Source: Phycisphaerales bacterium (lineage in GTDB: Bacteria > Planctomycetota > Phycisphaerae > Phycisphaerales > UBA1924). Taken from it: DNA of 64,000 bases. Of this stretch, positions 8,272 to 17,179 are shown in pieces. The translations under genes were made by a program, and so were the position numbers. Position 1 is the stretch's first letter; the number at the start of each line of letters is the position of its first letter. The notes under the pieces were generated by a model. The model was not told the origin of the DNA, did no database searches, and was given only the letters and a program-made list of their open reading frames with translations. Location: contig JAJDDK010000007.1 of assembly GCA_029260345.1 (NCBI GenBank), positions 1-64,000 of the forward strand. Direction: 5' to 3'.

Positions 8272-10500
8272 ATGGACACAGACATTTTGAAACATCGCAG
8301 CGCCTACGTGATTGAGAAGATGGACTGCCCGACGGAGGAGTCGATTATTCGGAAGTGCCTGCGCGGCGTGCCCGGCGTGGAGGACTTGCAGTTCGATCTG
8401 TTCAACCGACGGCTTACCGTGACACACCGTCTGGCTGATGACGCTGCCATCGTAAAGGCGCTCCAGCGGGTCGGCATGGATCCAGCGCGCCTTGCGCCGC
8501 AGAAAACCGCGAGCGCCTCCAAGTCGGGCACAAGTGACGATGGTCCAGTCTGGCCCGAGGTCGAGCGCCAAACTGACGCGCCAATCGAAACGGCTGCCGG
8601 AGCAACGCGAGGTGCGCCCGTCGCGTCGCGGCGGGAGTTGATCCTGCTGGGTGTGTCGGGCACGTTCGCATTCGCTGCGGAAGTGGTCGCCTGGACAAGT
8701 GAAGCCGAAGCCTTCTGGCCAGTGCTGCTGTTGAGCGCGACGGCGATTCTGTGCGGAGGCATTCCGATTCTCCGCAAGGGGCTTATTGCGCTTCGGACGT
8801 TCGCGCTCAACATCAACTTCCTGATGACTCTCGCCGTTCTCGGCGCCTTCGCAATCGGCGAATATCCCGAGGCGGCGGTGGTGGTGTTTCTCTTTGCGGT
8901 AGCTGAACTCATCGAGAAGCACTCGCTGGAGCGCGCCCGGCACGCGGTGCGCTCGCTTATGGACATGGCTCCTGACACCGCGCTTGAAAAACAACAGGAC
9001 GGATCGTGGCGCGAAACGCCGGCGGCCGAAACGCCAGCAGGATCAATCGTGCGCGTGAAGCCGGGTGAGCGATTGGCCTTGGACGGAGTGGTCGTCTCTG
9101 GAAATTCCGCGATGGACCAATCGCCGATCACCGGCGAGAGCGTGCCGGTGGACAAAGCGCCGGGAGATCAGGTCTTCGCGGGCACGATCAATCAGAGCGG
9201 TGTGCTGGAATTCTCGACGACCGGCGGGAAGGATGAGACGACTCTCGCCCGCATCATCCGATCTGTGCAGGAAGCCCAAGGAAGCCGCGCACCGACGCAG
9301 CGATTCGTGGATCAATTCGCGCGCGTCTATACGCCGGTTGTTTGCGTCCTCGCGCTGTTGGTTGCCGTTGTTCCCTGGGGCGCATTCGGTGAGCCGTTCC
9401 TCCCATGGCTCTATCGGGCGCTCGTACTGCTAGTTATCGCCTGTCCTTGCGCCCTCGTGATCTCGACTCCAGTGACGATCGTGAGCGGTCTCACCGCGGC
9501 GGCGCGGCGGGGAATTCTCATAAAGGGCGGAGTGTATCTGGAGCAGGGTCGCCTGCTAAAGGTTATCGCCATGGACAAGACGGGGACTATCACTGAAGGC
9601 CGGCCGCGGCTCGTTGAAGTCATTCCAGCGGGAGGCCGCCAACGAGAAGAAGTGTTGCAGATCGCGGCGAGTCTGAATGCGCTCTCGGATCACCCCGTGG
9701 CCCGGGCTGTCGTTGAGGGCTGGCAGGGCGATCTACTTCGCGTCGATGATTTCCAATCGCTTACCGGTCGAGGTGTAACGGGGCGCATTGGCGAAACAAC
9801 CTATTACATAGGCAGTCATCGCCTTGCCAGAGAACAAGAGGTGTCCACGCCGAAGGTCGAAGCCGAACTTACAACGTTTGAGTCGCAGGGCAACACCGCG
9901 GTGGTTGTCGCCGATTCGCAGCGAGCGCTGGGCGTCCTTGCCGTTGCGGACACACCACGGGAAACCAGCGTCAAAGCCGTGCAACAACTCCATGAGTTGG
10001 GCCTGACAACAGCAATGCTCTCGGGAGACAACCAAGTCACGACCGAGACAATCGCTCGCATTGTCGGCATCGACGACGCACGCGGCGCACTGCTGCCCGA
10101 GGACAAGCTTACAGCGATTGACGAAATTCGCCGCCGGCAGGGAATAACAGGAGTCGGAATGGTCGGAGACGGCGTGAACGACGCCCCTGCTCTGGCCAAG
10201 GCGAGCATTGGTTTTGCGATGGGCGCGGCGGGGACGGACACGGCGCTCGAGACCGCCGATGTGGCGCTTATGCGAGACGACCTGAGAGGCGTACCGGAAT
10301 TCATCCGACTCAGTCGGCGAACCTCGGCGGTGCTCAAGCAAAACATCGCCCTAGCGATCATTACGAAAGTCGTCTTCTTCGGCCTAGCGTTGGCTGGTCT
10401 GGCGACTCTTTGGATGGCCATTATCGCCGATCTCGGCGCCAGTTTGGCGGTGATTTTTAATGGACTCAGGCTTCTGCGGCACAGAAGTGATGACGCCTGA
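8272..10500 (+). CDS. Zn2+/Cd2+/Pb2+-exporting P-type ATPase (ZntA/CadA-like)
   Basis: 742 residues from ATG 8272; a TTG 30 bases upstream is in frame but less likely. An N-terminal HMA-like domain carries MDCPTEES, typical of CadA proteins. Further along are DQSPITGES (actuator), the membrane CPC in IACPCALVIS, the phosphorylation motif MDKTGTITEG, the DHPVARAV histidine-proline motif and MVGDGVNDAPALAKA. The final helices carry K in ITKVVFF and D in IADLGASLAVIFNGLRLL, the signature of the Zn/Cd/Pb (PIB-2) class rather than the copper class. It exports the ion from the cytoplasm, complementing the RND pump. Confidence 0.93.
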   Translation: MDTDILKHRSAYVIEKMDCPTEESIIRKCLRGVPGVEDLQFDLFNRRLTVTHRLADDAAIVKALQRVGMDPARLAPQKTASASKSGTSDDGPVWPEVERQTDAPIETAAGATRGAPVASRRELILLGVSGTFAFAAEVVAWTSEAEAFWPVLLLSATAILCGGIPILRKGLIALRTFALNINFLMTLAVLGAFAIGEYPEAAVVVFLFAVAELIEKHSLERARHAVRSLMDMAPDTALEKQQDGSWRETPAAETPAGSIVRVKPGERLALDGVVVSGNSAMDQSPITGESVPVDKAPGDQVFAGTINQSGVLEFSTTGGKDETTLARIIRSVQEAQGSRAPTQRFVDQFARVYTPVVCVLALLVAVVPWGAFGEPFLPWLYRALVLLVIACPCALVISTPVTIVSGLTAAARRGILIKGGVYLEQGRLLKVIAMDKTGTITEGRPRLVEVIPAGGRQREEVLQIAASLNALSDHPVARAVVEGWQGDLLRVDDFQSLTGRGVTGRIGETTYYIGSHRLAREQEVSTPKVEAELTTFESQGNTAVVVADSQRALGVLAVADTPRETSVKAVQQLHELGLTTAMLSGDNQVTTETIARIVGIDDARGALLPEDKLTAIDEIRRRQGITGVGMVGDGVNDAPALAKASIGFAMGAAGTDTALETADVALMRDDLRGVPEFIRLSRRTSAVLKQNIALAIITKVVFFGLALAGLATLWMAIIADLGASLAVIFNGLRLLRHRSDDA

Positions 10501-10541
10501 TCCCGTCTGACTGACGAATCGTTGTGAGGAGGAGAAGCGCA

Positions 10542-10640
10542 ATGGCTGCACACGAACACGCCGCCCAGACTGACGTCGGCAATCAACGGCTGACGATCGC
10601 TGTCGCCATCAACATCGCGCTCAACGCCGCTCACGTCATA
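10542..10640 (+). pseudogene. Truncated cation diffusion facilitator start
   Basis: A strong ribosome site (AGGAGGA at 10527-10533) precedes ATG 10542. The translation MAAHEHAAQTDVGNQRLTIA followed by VAINIALNAAHVIDG resembles the His-containing N-terminus and first helix of CzcD-type cation diffusion facilitators. After about 10640 similarity stops; the frame continues only to 10961 as low-complexity sequence antisense to the next gene. The cut probably marks a deletion or insertion junction. About 100 bases (10641-10754) after it carry nothing I can assign. Confidence 0.45.
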
Positions 10641-10754
10641 GACGGCACAATCACGCCGAAGATCACCGCCAGTTCCTCTGCCTCGACCTTGAGGGCGTAC
10701 CGGCCGCACATACCAGAAAATCATAGTGACGCGCGCCCGAACACTTCGCGGCAA

Positions 10755-11198
10755 TCAAGCCTTGCGATAGCGCCCGCGCGACGCTTTGACGATGAGCCCT
10801 TCGCTGATGAGCTTCGGCAGCACCGCGGCGGACAACGTCGGCTTGCCGGCGCCGGAATAGTGGGCGAGATCATCAAGCGACCAGTCCCCTCCTTCTCCCA
10901 GCGCCTGAAGCACGAGATCGCCGTGACTCCCCTTCCGCGGCGTGTAGGCGCCGTTCGATGATCGCCCGACAGAAGAGGCGCGGACCGACGGCTTGCTGTT
11001 GCGGAGCGCGGCGATCTGGGCTTCGAGTTCGGCTTTCCGCCGCTCAAGCGCCGCCGCCTCCTTCTCCCGCCGCTTTTCAAGCTCGCGCTCGAGCTGCGCA
11101 ATGGTCGCTTCTTTGAGACTTGCCCATGAAATCGCTCTTCGCGATGCCTTGCGGGACGACCTTTTGCTCGTGGATTTTTTCTTCGCTATTTGGATCAC
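10755..11198 (-). CDS. Coiled-coil plus winged-helix protein, paralogue of 23529-23972
   Basis: 147 residues from GTG at 11198. A basic N-terminus (KKKSTSKRSSRKASRR) is followed by a long charged coiled coil (LERELEKRREKEAAALERRK) and, after a linker, a compact C-terminal domain: GSHGDLVLQALGEGGDWSLD then LAHYSGAGKPTLSAAVLPKL, which reads as a winged helix. The gene at 23529-23972 has the same layout and near-identical C-terminal domain. The architecture recalls H-NS-type silencers (oligomerising helix plus DNA-binding end), but that is inference and the family is unknown to me. It sits at the left edge of the accessory region. Confidence 0.65.
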   Translation of the reverse strand: MIQIAKKKSTSKRSSRKASRRAISWASLKEATIAQLERELEKRREKEAAALERRKAELEAQIAALRNSKPSVRASSVGRSSNGAYTPRKGSHGDLVLQALGEGGDWSLDDLAHYSGAGKPTLSAAVLPKLISEGLIVKASRGRYRKA

Positions 11199-11305
11199 TT
11201 TTTCATTGGAAGACGATGTGAAACTCCTTCAGGGTAAATGAATGATGGCGCATGACGGCCGGGGTAATCCAAAGCACGAACACTCTGCTGAGAACAAAGA
11301 AGAAA

Positions 11306-11343
11306 GGCGCCCGCCGCGGATTCAAAGTTCCGAGGCGGACGCC
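11306..11343 (-). terminator. Rho-independent terminator for the VCBS-repeat gene
   Basis: On the reverse strand a GC-rich hairpin (GGCGTCCGCC pairing with GGCGGGCGCC) begins 24 bases after the stop at 11368 and is followed by TTTCTTCTTTG. The interval 11199-11305 upstream of the next gene shows nothing else. Confidence 0.7.
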
Positions 11344-11367
11344 TTCACTTGTGCGAAACCTTAAAGA

Positions 11368-13395
11368 TCATTCACCCTGAATGAGCGCGATCAACTCCAG
11401 AACATGCACCGTCATCTGCTCATCGTCGAGCAGGCCGAGCCAGGTGACATAGTCCTCGACTGTGCTGAAGCCGAAGTGCTGAATGATCCACGGTGTGGCG
11501 TCGCCCTGAAGGGCTTGCGCATTGTCGGATTCGGTGATGAGCGCAGCGCCGCCGAGATCGCCACCGGATGACGGCATGGCCATAAGTGCTTGTTCCTCAC
11601 CGGTCCAATTTGAAAGAAGGAACGCGAGGTCTCCGCCATCAATAATGCCATTCTCAACGACATCAGCACAGAATTGTAATTCGTTCACACTATTGCCCCA
11701 AACACTCAACAAGGTTGCAAGGTCGGCACCGTCAACCTCTCCATCATTGTTGAAGTCGGCACGATTACGCGTTTTGAATGCAGACATGCTGGAAATGAAC
11801 TCGCCTCCAGCATTGCTTGTCGCAATGACGCGCCAATAATGGTGGAAGTTTGTTGTGAATGCTTGGAGTTGGCCGCCGTCCACGGTGTACGTCGTTCCCG
11901 TGATGCCAGAGATTTCGAGCGTGTCGCCAGGCGGGAACGTTGACTCATTTGAGATTTGAAGTGTGTATGTGACCGTGAGCGGCTCAGGGACTGAGGATGG
12001 GTCCCACTCAAATGGCATGTCGATCATCGGTGTGAAACATCCAGCGCCGCTATCAAAGCCAAAAATCGTCTCCTCCGTCGGGCCAACAAGTTCGAAACTG
12101 GTCGGGGGGGGAGCGCCAAAAGTGAAGTTCTCGAAGATGGCGAGGTAGCCGTTCTGCGAGTCGTCACCGGGGCGGGCGAGGACGATCAGGTCGTCGTCGC
12201 CATCGTCGTCAACATCTGCGAAGGAGATGGATTTCACGAACAAGCTGGCGCCGAGGGCGACTTCGTCCGCAAGGGGAAAGTCACCACCCGAATTGACGTT
12301 TCGGAGGATCGAGATCGTGTTCAGAGTGTCGGCGTGACCGAGACCGACATCGGGCGCGCCGTCGGCGTCCACATTGCCGGCGCCGAGCGTGATGGCCTCC
12401 ATGCCGTTGCCGTTGAAGACTTCCGGGCAGAAGCCGCCGGCGCAGCTGAATCCAATATTTCCAATCGAACTCTGGTTGTATCGAAGGAAGAGGCCGACGA
12501 AGTTCGGCACGCCTTCAATTCCGGGAATCTCGGTCCACAGGAAGTCGGCTTTGCCGTCGAGGTTCACGTCGGAGAGAACGAAGTCGCGCGGCTCGACGTT
12601 CTGAAGGAAAGAGAGTCGTCCCGAGAAGTTACCGGAGCCGAGATAGCGGTTGATGTTGAAAACGCCGTCGTGGGCGTCAGTAGTATGAACGACATCGAGA
12701 AGTCCATCACCGTCGATGTCGGCGAGATCGACCCACACGGCGCTGAAAGTCGGGTCAACGGTCTGCGGCGCACCGAAGGCGCCGGCGCCGTTGCTGTTCT
12801 CCAGAAATGAAATGAACCCATCCGGGGCGCCTCCAATAACGACGCTTCCCGTCACGATGTCGATGAAAGCGTTCGGATCGGTTGTATCGAGCGCGCCGAG
12901 CTTAAGCGTCGAGATGCCCAGCGTTTGGCCGCCGACGGGCTGGGAGGCGAGGAACACACCGACAGGAGCCGCCGGATCAAAAGGTGCGGGGTTCGAGGAA
13001 CCTCGGAACACGTACACAGAATCCCCGGCACGGTCGCCTGCGACAATGTCAGGCAATCCGTCGCCGGAGACATCGGCGAGGTCGAGCGAGCCGGGACGCT
13101 TCAACTGCACATCGGAAAGGGTCAGCCCCGTGGTGTAACCGCCGAGACCGTCACTCAGGATGACCCGCACATCGCCATTAAAGCGTACGTCCGTCGGCCC
13201 TTCATTGGCGACGGCGAAGTCGGGGAATCCGTCGCCGTTGAAGTCCATGGCGCGCACCGCCGCGGGACGCACGCCGACGGGGATCATGACCGCCTCGCGG
13301 CGGAATCCGTTGATCCCGTCCGGCTGCGCCATCACCGGCGCTGCAGCGCCAGCGACAAGAGCCATCATGAAGCACATCGAGATTCTCTTGCTCAT
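11368..13395 (-). CDS. Secreted VCBS/FG-GAP repeat protein with dockerin-like EF-hands
   Basis: 675 residues from ATG 13395. The earlier in-frame start would add an unconvincing 78-residue basic leader that overlaps the neighbour. A signal peptide (CFMMALVAGAAAPVMAQ) is followed by at least six FG-GAP/VCBS calcium-binding blades such as DFNGDGFPDFAVAN and DIDGDGLLDVV, predicting a beta-propeller. A fibronectin-like segment follows, then paired dockerin-like EF-hands (DFNNDGEVDGADLATLLSVW and a degenerate second one), then about 70 acidic residues. Such proteins are abundant in Phycisphaerae; roles in surface binding are only inferred. It follows a related gene upstream with a 100-base gap. 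Confidence 0.85.
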   Translation of the reverse strand: MSKRISMCFMMALVAGAAAPVMAQPDGINGFRREAVMIPVGVRPAAVRAMDFNGDGFPDFAVANEGPTDVRFNGDVRVILSDGLGGYTTGLTLSDVQLKRPGSLDLADVSGDGLPDIVAGDRAGDSVYVFRGSSNPAPFDPAAPVGVFLASQPVGGQTLGISTLKLGALDTTDPNAFIDIVTGSVVIGGAPDGFISFLENSNGAGAFGAPQTVDPTFSAVWVDLADIDGDGLLDVVHTTDAHDGVFNINRYLGSGNFSGRLSFLQNVEPRDFVLSDVNLDGKADFLWTEIPGIEGVPNFVGLFLRYNQSSIGNIGFSCAGGFCPEVFNGNGMEAITLGAGNVDADGAPDVGLGHADTLNTISILRNVNSGGDFPLADEVALGASLFVKSISFADVDDDGDDDLIVLARPGDDSQNGYLAIFENFTFGAPPPTSFELVGPTEETIFGFDSGAGCFTPMIDMPFEWDPSSVPEPLTVTYTLQISNESTFPPGDTLEISGITGTTYTVDGGQLQAFTTNFHHYWRVIATSNAGGEFISSMSAFKTRNRADFNNDGEVDGADLATLLSVWGNSVNELQFCADVVENGIIDGGDLAFLLSNWTGEEQALMAMPSSGGDLGGAALITESDNAQALQGDATPWIIQHFGFSTVEDYVTWLGLLDDEQMTVHVLELIALIQGE

Positions 13396-13495
13396 CAATT
13401 CTGTCCATTCACGCTGTCCGAGGCCCCATGCCCCGGGTTGTTCCGAAAGTGGCACAGCTCTTTTGAGAGGTGCGCTGCTGGCGGCATGTCTTTCA

Positions 13496-14902
13496 TCATG
13501 GCGACGCTCTCCAGTTCGCCAGCAGATGCGCGAGATCGCGTCCGTCCACCGCGCCGGACTTGTCGAAGTCGGCCGCGCCGGGCTGACCCCAGGCGCGCAA
13601 CAACTCCGCGAGGTCGGCGCTGTTGACAAGGCCGTCGCCTGTGAGGTCCGATTGGGAAGCGGCGGTCGCGTTTAGAAGAATGGCGACTTGCGGCGCAACG
13701 ATCGTTGCGGGATTGACAACGATGGCGAGGTCAATGTCGTCATCATTGTCAAAATCCGCTTGGACCTGATCGCGCGGTGGGGAGTCCAGCAAGGGACCGT
13801 TTCCGTCATCAAGAGCGACAACTGATGACATCGTCGGAAATGCGCCCATTCCATCGCCGAAGAGTGCCCTTATTGAGGCGACGTTCATTCGGGCAGGATT
13901 CCTTCCGGCCGGCGTCGCGTCAATGGTTTTGCCACCATTGATTGAAGTCAGACCGATGGCGCTGGTGGTAATGCCAACATCATGCAATTCACTTTCCGAA
14001 AGCGTTCCATTGCCTTGGTTTAAATGCAAGGAAACCGCGGCAAGTCCACCTGTCGGTGTCGCAACGTCAGGCAATTGGTCACTGTTGATATCGCCGATCG
14101 CCAATCTTGACGCAATTGCGGCCAGTTCAATCTGCTGAATAAGTTGCAACGCACCGGAGCCGTCATTCAGGAGCACAGCTAAGTCGTCGCTGAACAAATT
14201 AACAACAACAGCATCAAGGTCGCCATCCAAATCCATATCGGCCAACGCCACTCGTTGCGGCACGCTTCCAACTTGGTGGAACACCGGCTTCCCCGGTTCA
14301 TTGTCGTCGTTGTTCAGGAACACCGCCACATCGCCGCTGAGTTGATTGGTGACAACGAAGTCGGGGCGCCCGTCGCCGTTGAGGTCACCCGAGGCGACGC
14401 CGACGGGCTGCGTCCCCGCGAAATAGAACTCCGGCTCATCAAAGTTGCCACCTCCGAGGCCGCGAAGAATGGCGACACGACCAACGTTGTCGAACGGCTC
14501 GCCAATGGGAGAGCCCTGCGAGACGGCGATGATGTCCACAATCCCGTCGCCGTCGAAGTCTGTGATCGTCGTATCCTCCATGGCGACCGCCACAAGCATG
14601 TTGGGGCCGGATTCAAACGTGCCGTCGCCATTATTGAAAAGGACTGAGAGGCTGTTGCCGCTGCGATGTGCAAGGACCAGATCAACGTCGCCGTCGGCGT
14701 CGAGGTCTCCGGCGCGGATGGAATTACCCGGGGAGGGGAGGTCATAAAGGACCGCTGCCTCGAAACCGGCGAAGCCGTCGTCGCCCGCTCCGGCGCGCTC
14801 GACCGCGCCTGCAATCAGCGCAAACGCAAGAAGCCCCGAGATTCCGCAGTTCACATCAGATCGAGAACACGACACATACACCTCCGGCCCCCGGGCCGAC
14901 AT
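13496..14902 (-). CDS. Secreted VCBS/FG-GAP repeat protein with C-terminal dockerin-like pair
   Basis: 468 residues. The N-terminus has a hydrophobic signal (ISGLLAFALIAGAVERAGA). About seven calcium-binding repeats follow, for example DLDADGDVDLVLAH, DFDGDGIVDIIAV, DLNGDGRPDFVVT and DMDLDGDLDAVVV, predicting a beta-propeller. The end carries SDLTGDGLVNSADLAELLRA and DFDKSGAVDGRDLAHLL, a dockerin-like EF-hand pair ending a few residues before the stop. It is a tandem relative of the downstream gene (11368-13395) and probably shares its promoter. The exact start is uncertain because the predicted signal peptide begins about 20 residues in. Confidence 0.83.
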   Translation of the reverse strand: MSARGPEVYVSCSRSDVNCGISGLLAFALIAGAVERAGAGDDGFAGFEAAVLYDLPSPGNSIRAGDLDADGDVDLVLAHRSGNSLSVLFNNGDGTFESGPNMLVAVAMEDTTITDFDGDGIVDIIAVSQGSPIGEPFDNVGRVAILRGLGGGNFDEPEFYFAGTQPVGVASGDLNGDGRPDFVVTNQLSGDVAVFLNNDDNEPGKPVFHQVGSVPQRVALADMDLDGDLDAVVVNLFSDDLAVLLNDGSGALQLIQQIELAAIASRLAIGDINSDQLPDVATPTGGLAAVSLHLNQGNGTLSESELHDVGITTSAIGLTSINGGKTIDATPAGRNPARMNVASIRALFGDGMGAFPTMSSVVALDDGNGPLLDSPPRDQVQADFDNDDDIDLAIVVNPATIVAPQVAILLNATAASQSDLTGDGLVNSADLAELLRAWGQPGAADFDKSGAVDGRDLAHLLANWRASP

Positions 14903-15300
14903 GGCCCATCATTAGGTTATTGCCGCGATCGGCTCGAACTGTTCCCTGAATCGGTGCAATTTGCGATAATCATCACTGACAGCGCTCCTCGGCGGCTGTC
15001 GACGTTGTTGTCGAAGTCAACCAAAAGGATGTCAGAATCGAGGGTGGCCCGCTGGAGACGAGAATGTCCATTTGAATGTATTCGGTGCGATGGAAAATGG
15101 ACCGCCCAAGTCGGTTTACAGGCGCCATTGAACGCGTCCATATGCCCGCAATCTGTTCGCCCGTCTTTTCATGAATTCCGATCCCGGCTCATATTGAAAA
15201 TTCCACGGTCTTCGCAATTTCCAAACCATCTTGTCAGCGATAGCCAATCCGAGCGTCACGAAGGCGCGCATGATCTCATTAGGAGAATTCTCATGAGAAA
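14903..15300. other. Intergenic stretch, no gene found
   Basis: About 400 bases between the VCBS genes and a small-gene terminator. Short open frames exist on both strands but none has a good start or recognisable content. It presumably contains the promoter for the leftward VCBS gene pair; I could not pick out a convincing one. Confidence 0.4.
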
Positions 15301-15330
15301 GACGCCCGTGGCGTTTATGCCAAGGGCGTC
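15301..15330 (-). terminator. Hairpin terminator after the 44-residue gene
   Basis: GACGCCC at 15324-15330 (reverse sense) pairs with GGGCGTC at 15301-15307 around an internal GGC/GCC pairing. On the reverse strand it is followed by TTTCTC. It lies 26 bases beyond the stop of the small gene at 15356. Confidence 0.6.
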
Positions 15331-15355
15331 CGAAAACCGTCAGGATTGCGTTCAG

Positions 15356-15490
15356 TCAGTGGCTCGGCTTGCTGGAAGTTCCTGCTCCTTTGCCGACTGG
15401 CCGCCCGGTCTTGGACTTGGTGTCGTTCTTTTTCGGATCGGTCTTGGTGTCGGGCTTGTCGGTTTCGGGATGGTGGCCGCCGTTGGACAT
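15356..15490 (-). CDS. 44-residue basic/polar protein, hypothetical
   Basis: ATG at 15490 is preceded on the reverse strand by GGAGA seven bases upstream, a clear ribosome site. The 44 codons encode a hydrophilic, disordered-looking protein starting MSNGGHHPETDKPDTKTDPK and rich in Lys, Asp and Thr, and ending KPSH. It begins 14 bases after the stop of the membrane-protein gene upstream and is closed by a terminator, so the two form a short operon. Function unknown. Too short for many gene finders. Confidence 0.55.
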   Translation of the reverse strand: MSNGGHHPETDKPDTKTDPKKNDTKSKTGRPVGKGAGTSSKPSH

Positions 15491-15503
15491 GAGAGTTCTC
15501 CAA

Positions 15504-16046
15504 TTATTGAGGGTGCTGCTGCGAACGTGGTTCACTGAGAAGATCAGCCGTGCGGCGGTAATACCGCTCCAGCGTGTTGCGCGAGGTCAGAAAGAAAACC
15601 ACATCTATGAAGATGATTCCCGCGTCGATCAGCCATGGAGACGATGGACCGAACGGCGTTGCTATCCGCCAGAACACATGGGCGGCGGCGAGCGCGATCA
15701 GCGAGTTGGCGTGGAACTGGTAGTAGCGATAATGGTTCTCGACGAGCCACTGGTATGCCTTGATGCGTTCGTGCAGGAACACATCGCTCCACTCCGGACG
15801 ATGAAGTCCTGTGGCGTGATGGATCGTGTCGATGATCGCCCAGCGGAGTGCACTCGCCGTCATTCCCGCCGCGATCGAGGCGACGCTGATGATGAGGAAC
15901 CCGCCGATCGACGGTCCGGCGCCGTCCGCTCCGGCCAGCCACGCCGCGACCTCTGGGGACCACTGCCCCAGACCCCAGATCACGATGAATCCGGGGATCA
16001 GGTAGGCGATCAGCAGCCCGAAGTTCCGAGACGAGATGTCCGACAC
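15504..16046 (-). CDS. Four-helix integral membrane protein, hypothetical
   Basis: 180 residues from GTG 16046 (AGGA five bases upstream). Hydrophobic segments lie near FGLLIAYLIPGFIVIWGLG, IGGFLIISVASIAAGMTAS, SLIALAAAHVFWRI and IDAGIIFIDVVFFL. Between them are a conserved-looking HERIKAYQWLVENHYRYYQF and a C-terminal TSRNTLERYYRRT tail. I have seen similar unnamed proteins in mobile islands but know no function. It is transcribed away from the XRE gene at 16132 and with the small gene at 15356. Confidence 0.65.
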   Translation of the reverse strand: MSDISSRNFGLLIAYLIPGFIVIWGLGQWSPEVAAWLAGADGAGPSIGGFLIISVASIAAGMTASALRWAIIDTIHHATGLHRPEWSDVFLHERIKAYQWLVENHYRYYQFHANSLIALAAAHVFWRIATPFGPSSPWLIDAGIIFIDVVFFLTSRNTLERYYRRTADLLSEPRSQQHPQ

Positions 16047-16131
16047 ACGTCCTCATGCGATGGTTGTTCCTGTCGGCATTCTCGCTTGACACTGAAATCG
16101 TGTCAAGAGTGTTTCATCGCATGCTGTGTAA

Positions 16132-16374
16132 ATGGCCACAAAGGCGCAGCACGACCGCCGCTACCGATCGATGCCGCAATTGCTTCGGAATCTGCGTGAC
16201 GAGGCCGAATTGACGCAGCGCGCTCTCGGCGAGCGGCTCAGTCGTCCACAATCGTGGGTCTACAACTGCGAGACCGGGAATCGCCGCGTGGACGTTGGCG
16301 AGTTCTGTGCGTGGTGCGAGGCCTGCGAAATAACTCCGCTCGACGGCTTGAAGCGGTTCCTGCGGCAACGATGA
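16132..16374 (+). CDS. XRE-family HTH regulator, small
   Basis: 80 residues from ATG 16132. A Cro/C1-type helix-turn-helix fills most of it: LLRNLRDEAELTQRALGERL followed by SRPQSWVYNCETGNRRVDVG and a third helical part LDGLKRFLRQR. It is divergent from the membrane protein gene (start codons 85 bases apart), so it may control that promoter and its own. No separate effector domain is present. Confidence 0.75.
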   Translation: MATKAQHDRRYRSMPQLLRNLRDEAELTQRALGERLSRPQSWVYNCETGNRRVDVGEFCAWCEACEITPLDGLKRFLRQR

Positions 16375-16478
16375 CTGATTTCTTGTGTGGCAATCGGACG
16401 GCCGCCTCCAATGGCCTAGGGCTGTCGGTTGGGTGATCGGAGCCACGATCATCGCGAGCCTCTGTTTCAGAGTTTCTC

Positions 16479-16513
16479 GGAGACTAAGACTATAGTCTCT
16501 AGACTCAGAGTCT
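16479..16513. promoter_or_regulatory. Clustered palindromes AGACT/AGTCT before an XRE gene
   Basis: A perfect 12-base palindrome AGACTATAGTCT at 16487-16498 sits inside the longer GAGACT...AGTCTC pair, and is followed at 16501-16513 by AGACT-CAG-AGTCT. The array ends 24 bases before GTG 16538. Spaced dyads at this place are what an autoregulating XRE repressor would use, covering the promoter of the next gene. Confidence 0.6.
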
Positions 16514-16537
16514 CGCCGATCTACCTTCGCCAGTCAA

Positions 16538-16777
16538 GTGGCAACGCGACGACTGGCGCAAGAACTTGGGAACGTGCTGCGCGAACACCGCGCCCGCGCC
16601 GGATTGACGCAGGAGGAACTCGCCGCGCTGGCCAAACTCCATCCCACCTACGTCAGCCTTCTGGAGCGGGGTAAGCGGAACGCCACGCTGCAGGCGATCT
16701 GGTCCATCGCCGCCGCGATCGGCGTTTCGCCGAGCCGCCTCATAAAGGATGTCGAAGGCCGGATCAAGCCGTCGTAG
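16538..16777 (+). CDS. XRE-family HTH regulator
   Basis: 79 residues from GTG 16538. The sequence is a textbook Cro/C1 domain: LREHRARAGLTQEELAALAK, then HPTYVSLLERGKRNATLQ and IWSIAAAIGVSPSRLI. It resembles the single-domain regulators of restriction-modification control genes and phage repressors. The palindrome cluster immediately upstream is its probable operator. The convergent hypothetical gene at 16806 follows. Confidence 0.82.
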   Translation: MATRRLAQELGNVLREHRARAGLTQEELAALAKLHPTYVSLLERGKRNATLQAIWSIAAAIGVSPSRLIKDVEGRIKPS

Positions 16778-16805
16778 CCTCTGGCGAGGAACGCCAGTCC
16801 GCATT

Positions 16806-17138
16806 TCAGTCTGTTTGGATGTGTTGTTCGCCCGCTGCGCCGTTCACTTCCTCGTGCGCGTGAAGGAACGACACCTTGTCGAGGAACCCAGCCGTCTCGG
16901 CTGCGGTCCACTCGCCGACGATGTACGCCTTGGCTGCGAGCACCACGCTGTCGCGGCTGCGCCGGGCGATATCGGTGGTCCCCATTTCCTTGTCGTAGGC
17001 GTCGGACAGCTCCTTGAGCGCCCTCTCAAGGATGCCCCGTCGGCGCCCTTCGGGCGCTGCGTCAAAATCCTTTTTCGCCTGGTGCAGCTCTTCTGCCACC
17101 CAGGCCTCCATGCGTGATCTGCTCTCCATTGTCTTCAT
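16806..17138 (-). CDS. Helical hypothetical protein
   Basis: About 110 residues from ATG 17138 with GAGGAG just upstream (spacing short; ATG 17129 is an alternative). It is charged and predicted helical: ARSMEAWVAEELHQAKKDFD-like N-terminus, ILERALKELSDAYDKEMGTT in the middle, and a His-containing acidic end. I do not recognise a family. It ends about 30 bases from the convergent XRE gene. Confidence 0.5.
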   Translation of the reverse strand: MKTMESRSRMEAWVAEELHQAKKDFDAAPEGRRRGILERALKELSDAYDKEMGTTDIARRSRDSVVLAAKAYIVGEWTAAETAGFLDKVSFLHAHEEVNGAAGEQHIQTD

Positions 17139-17179
17139 CACTCCTCTGTTGCTGATTTCACACACCTGCTATGGCACAG

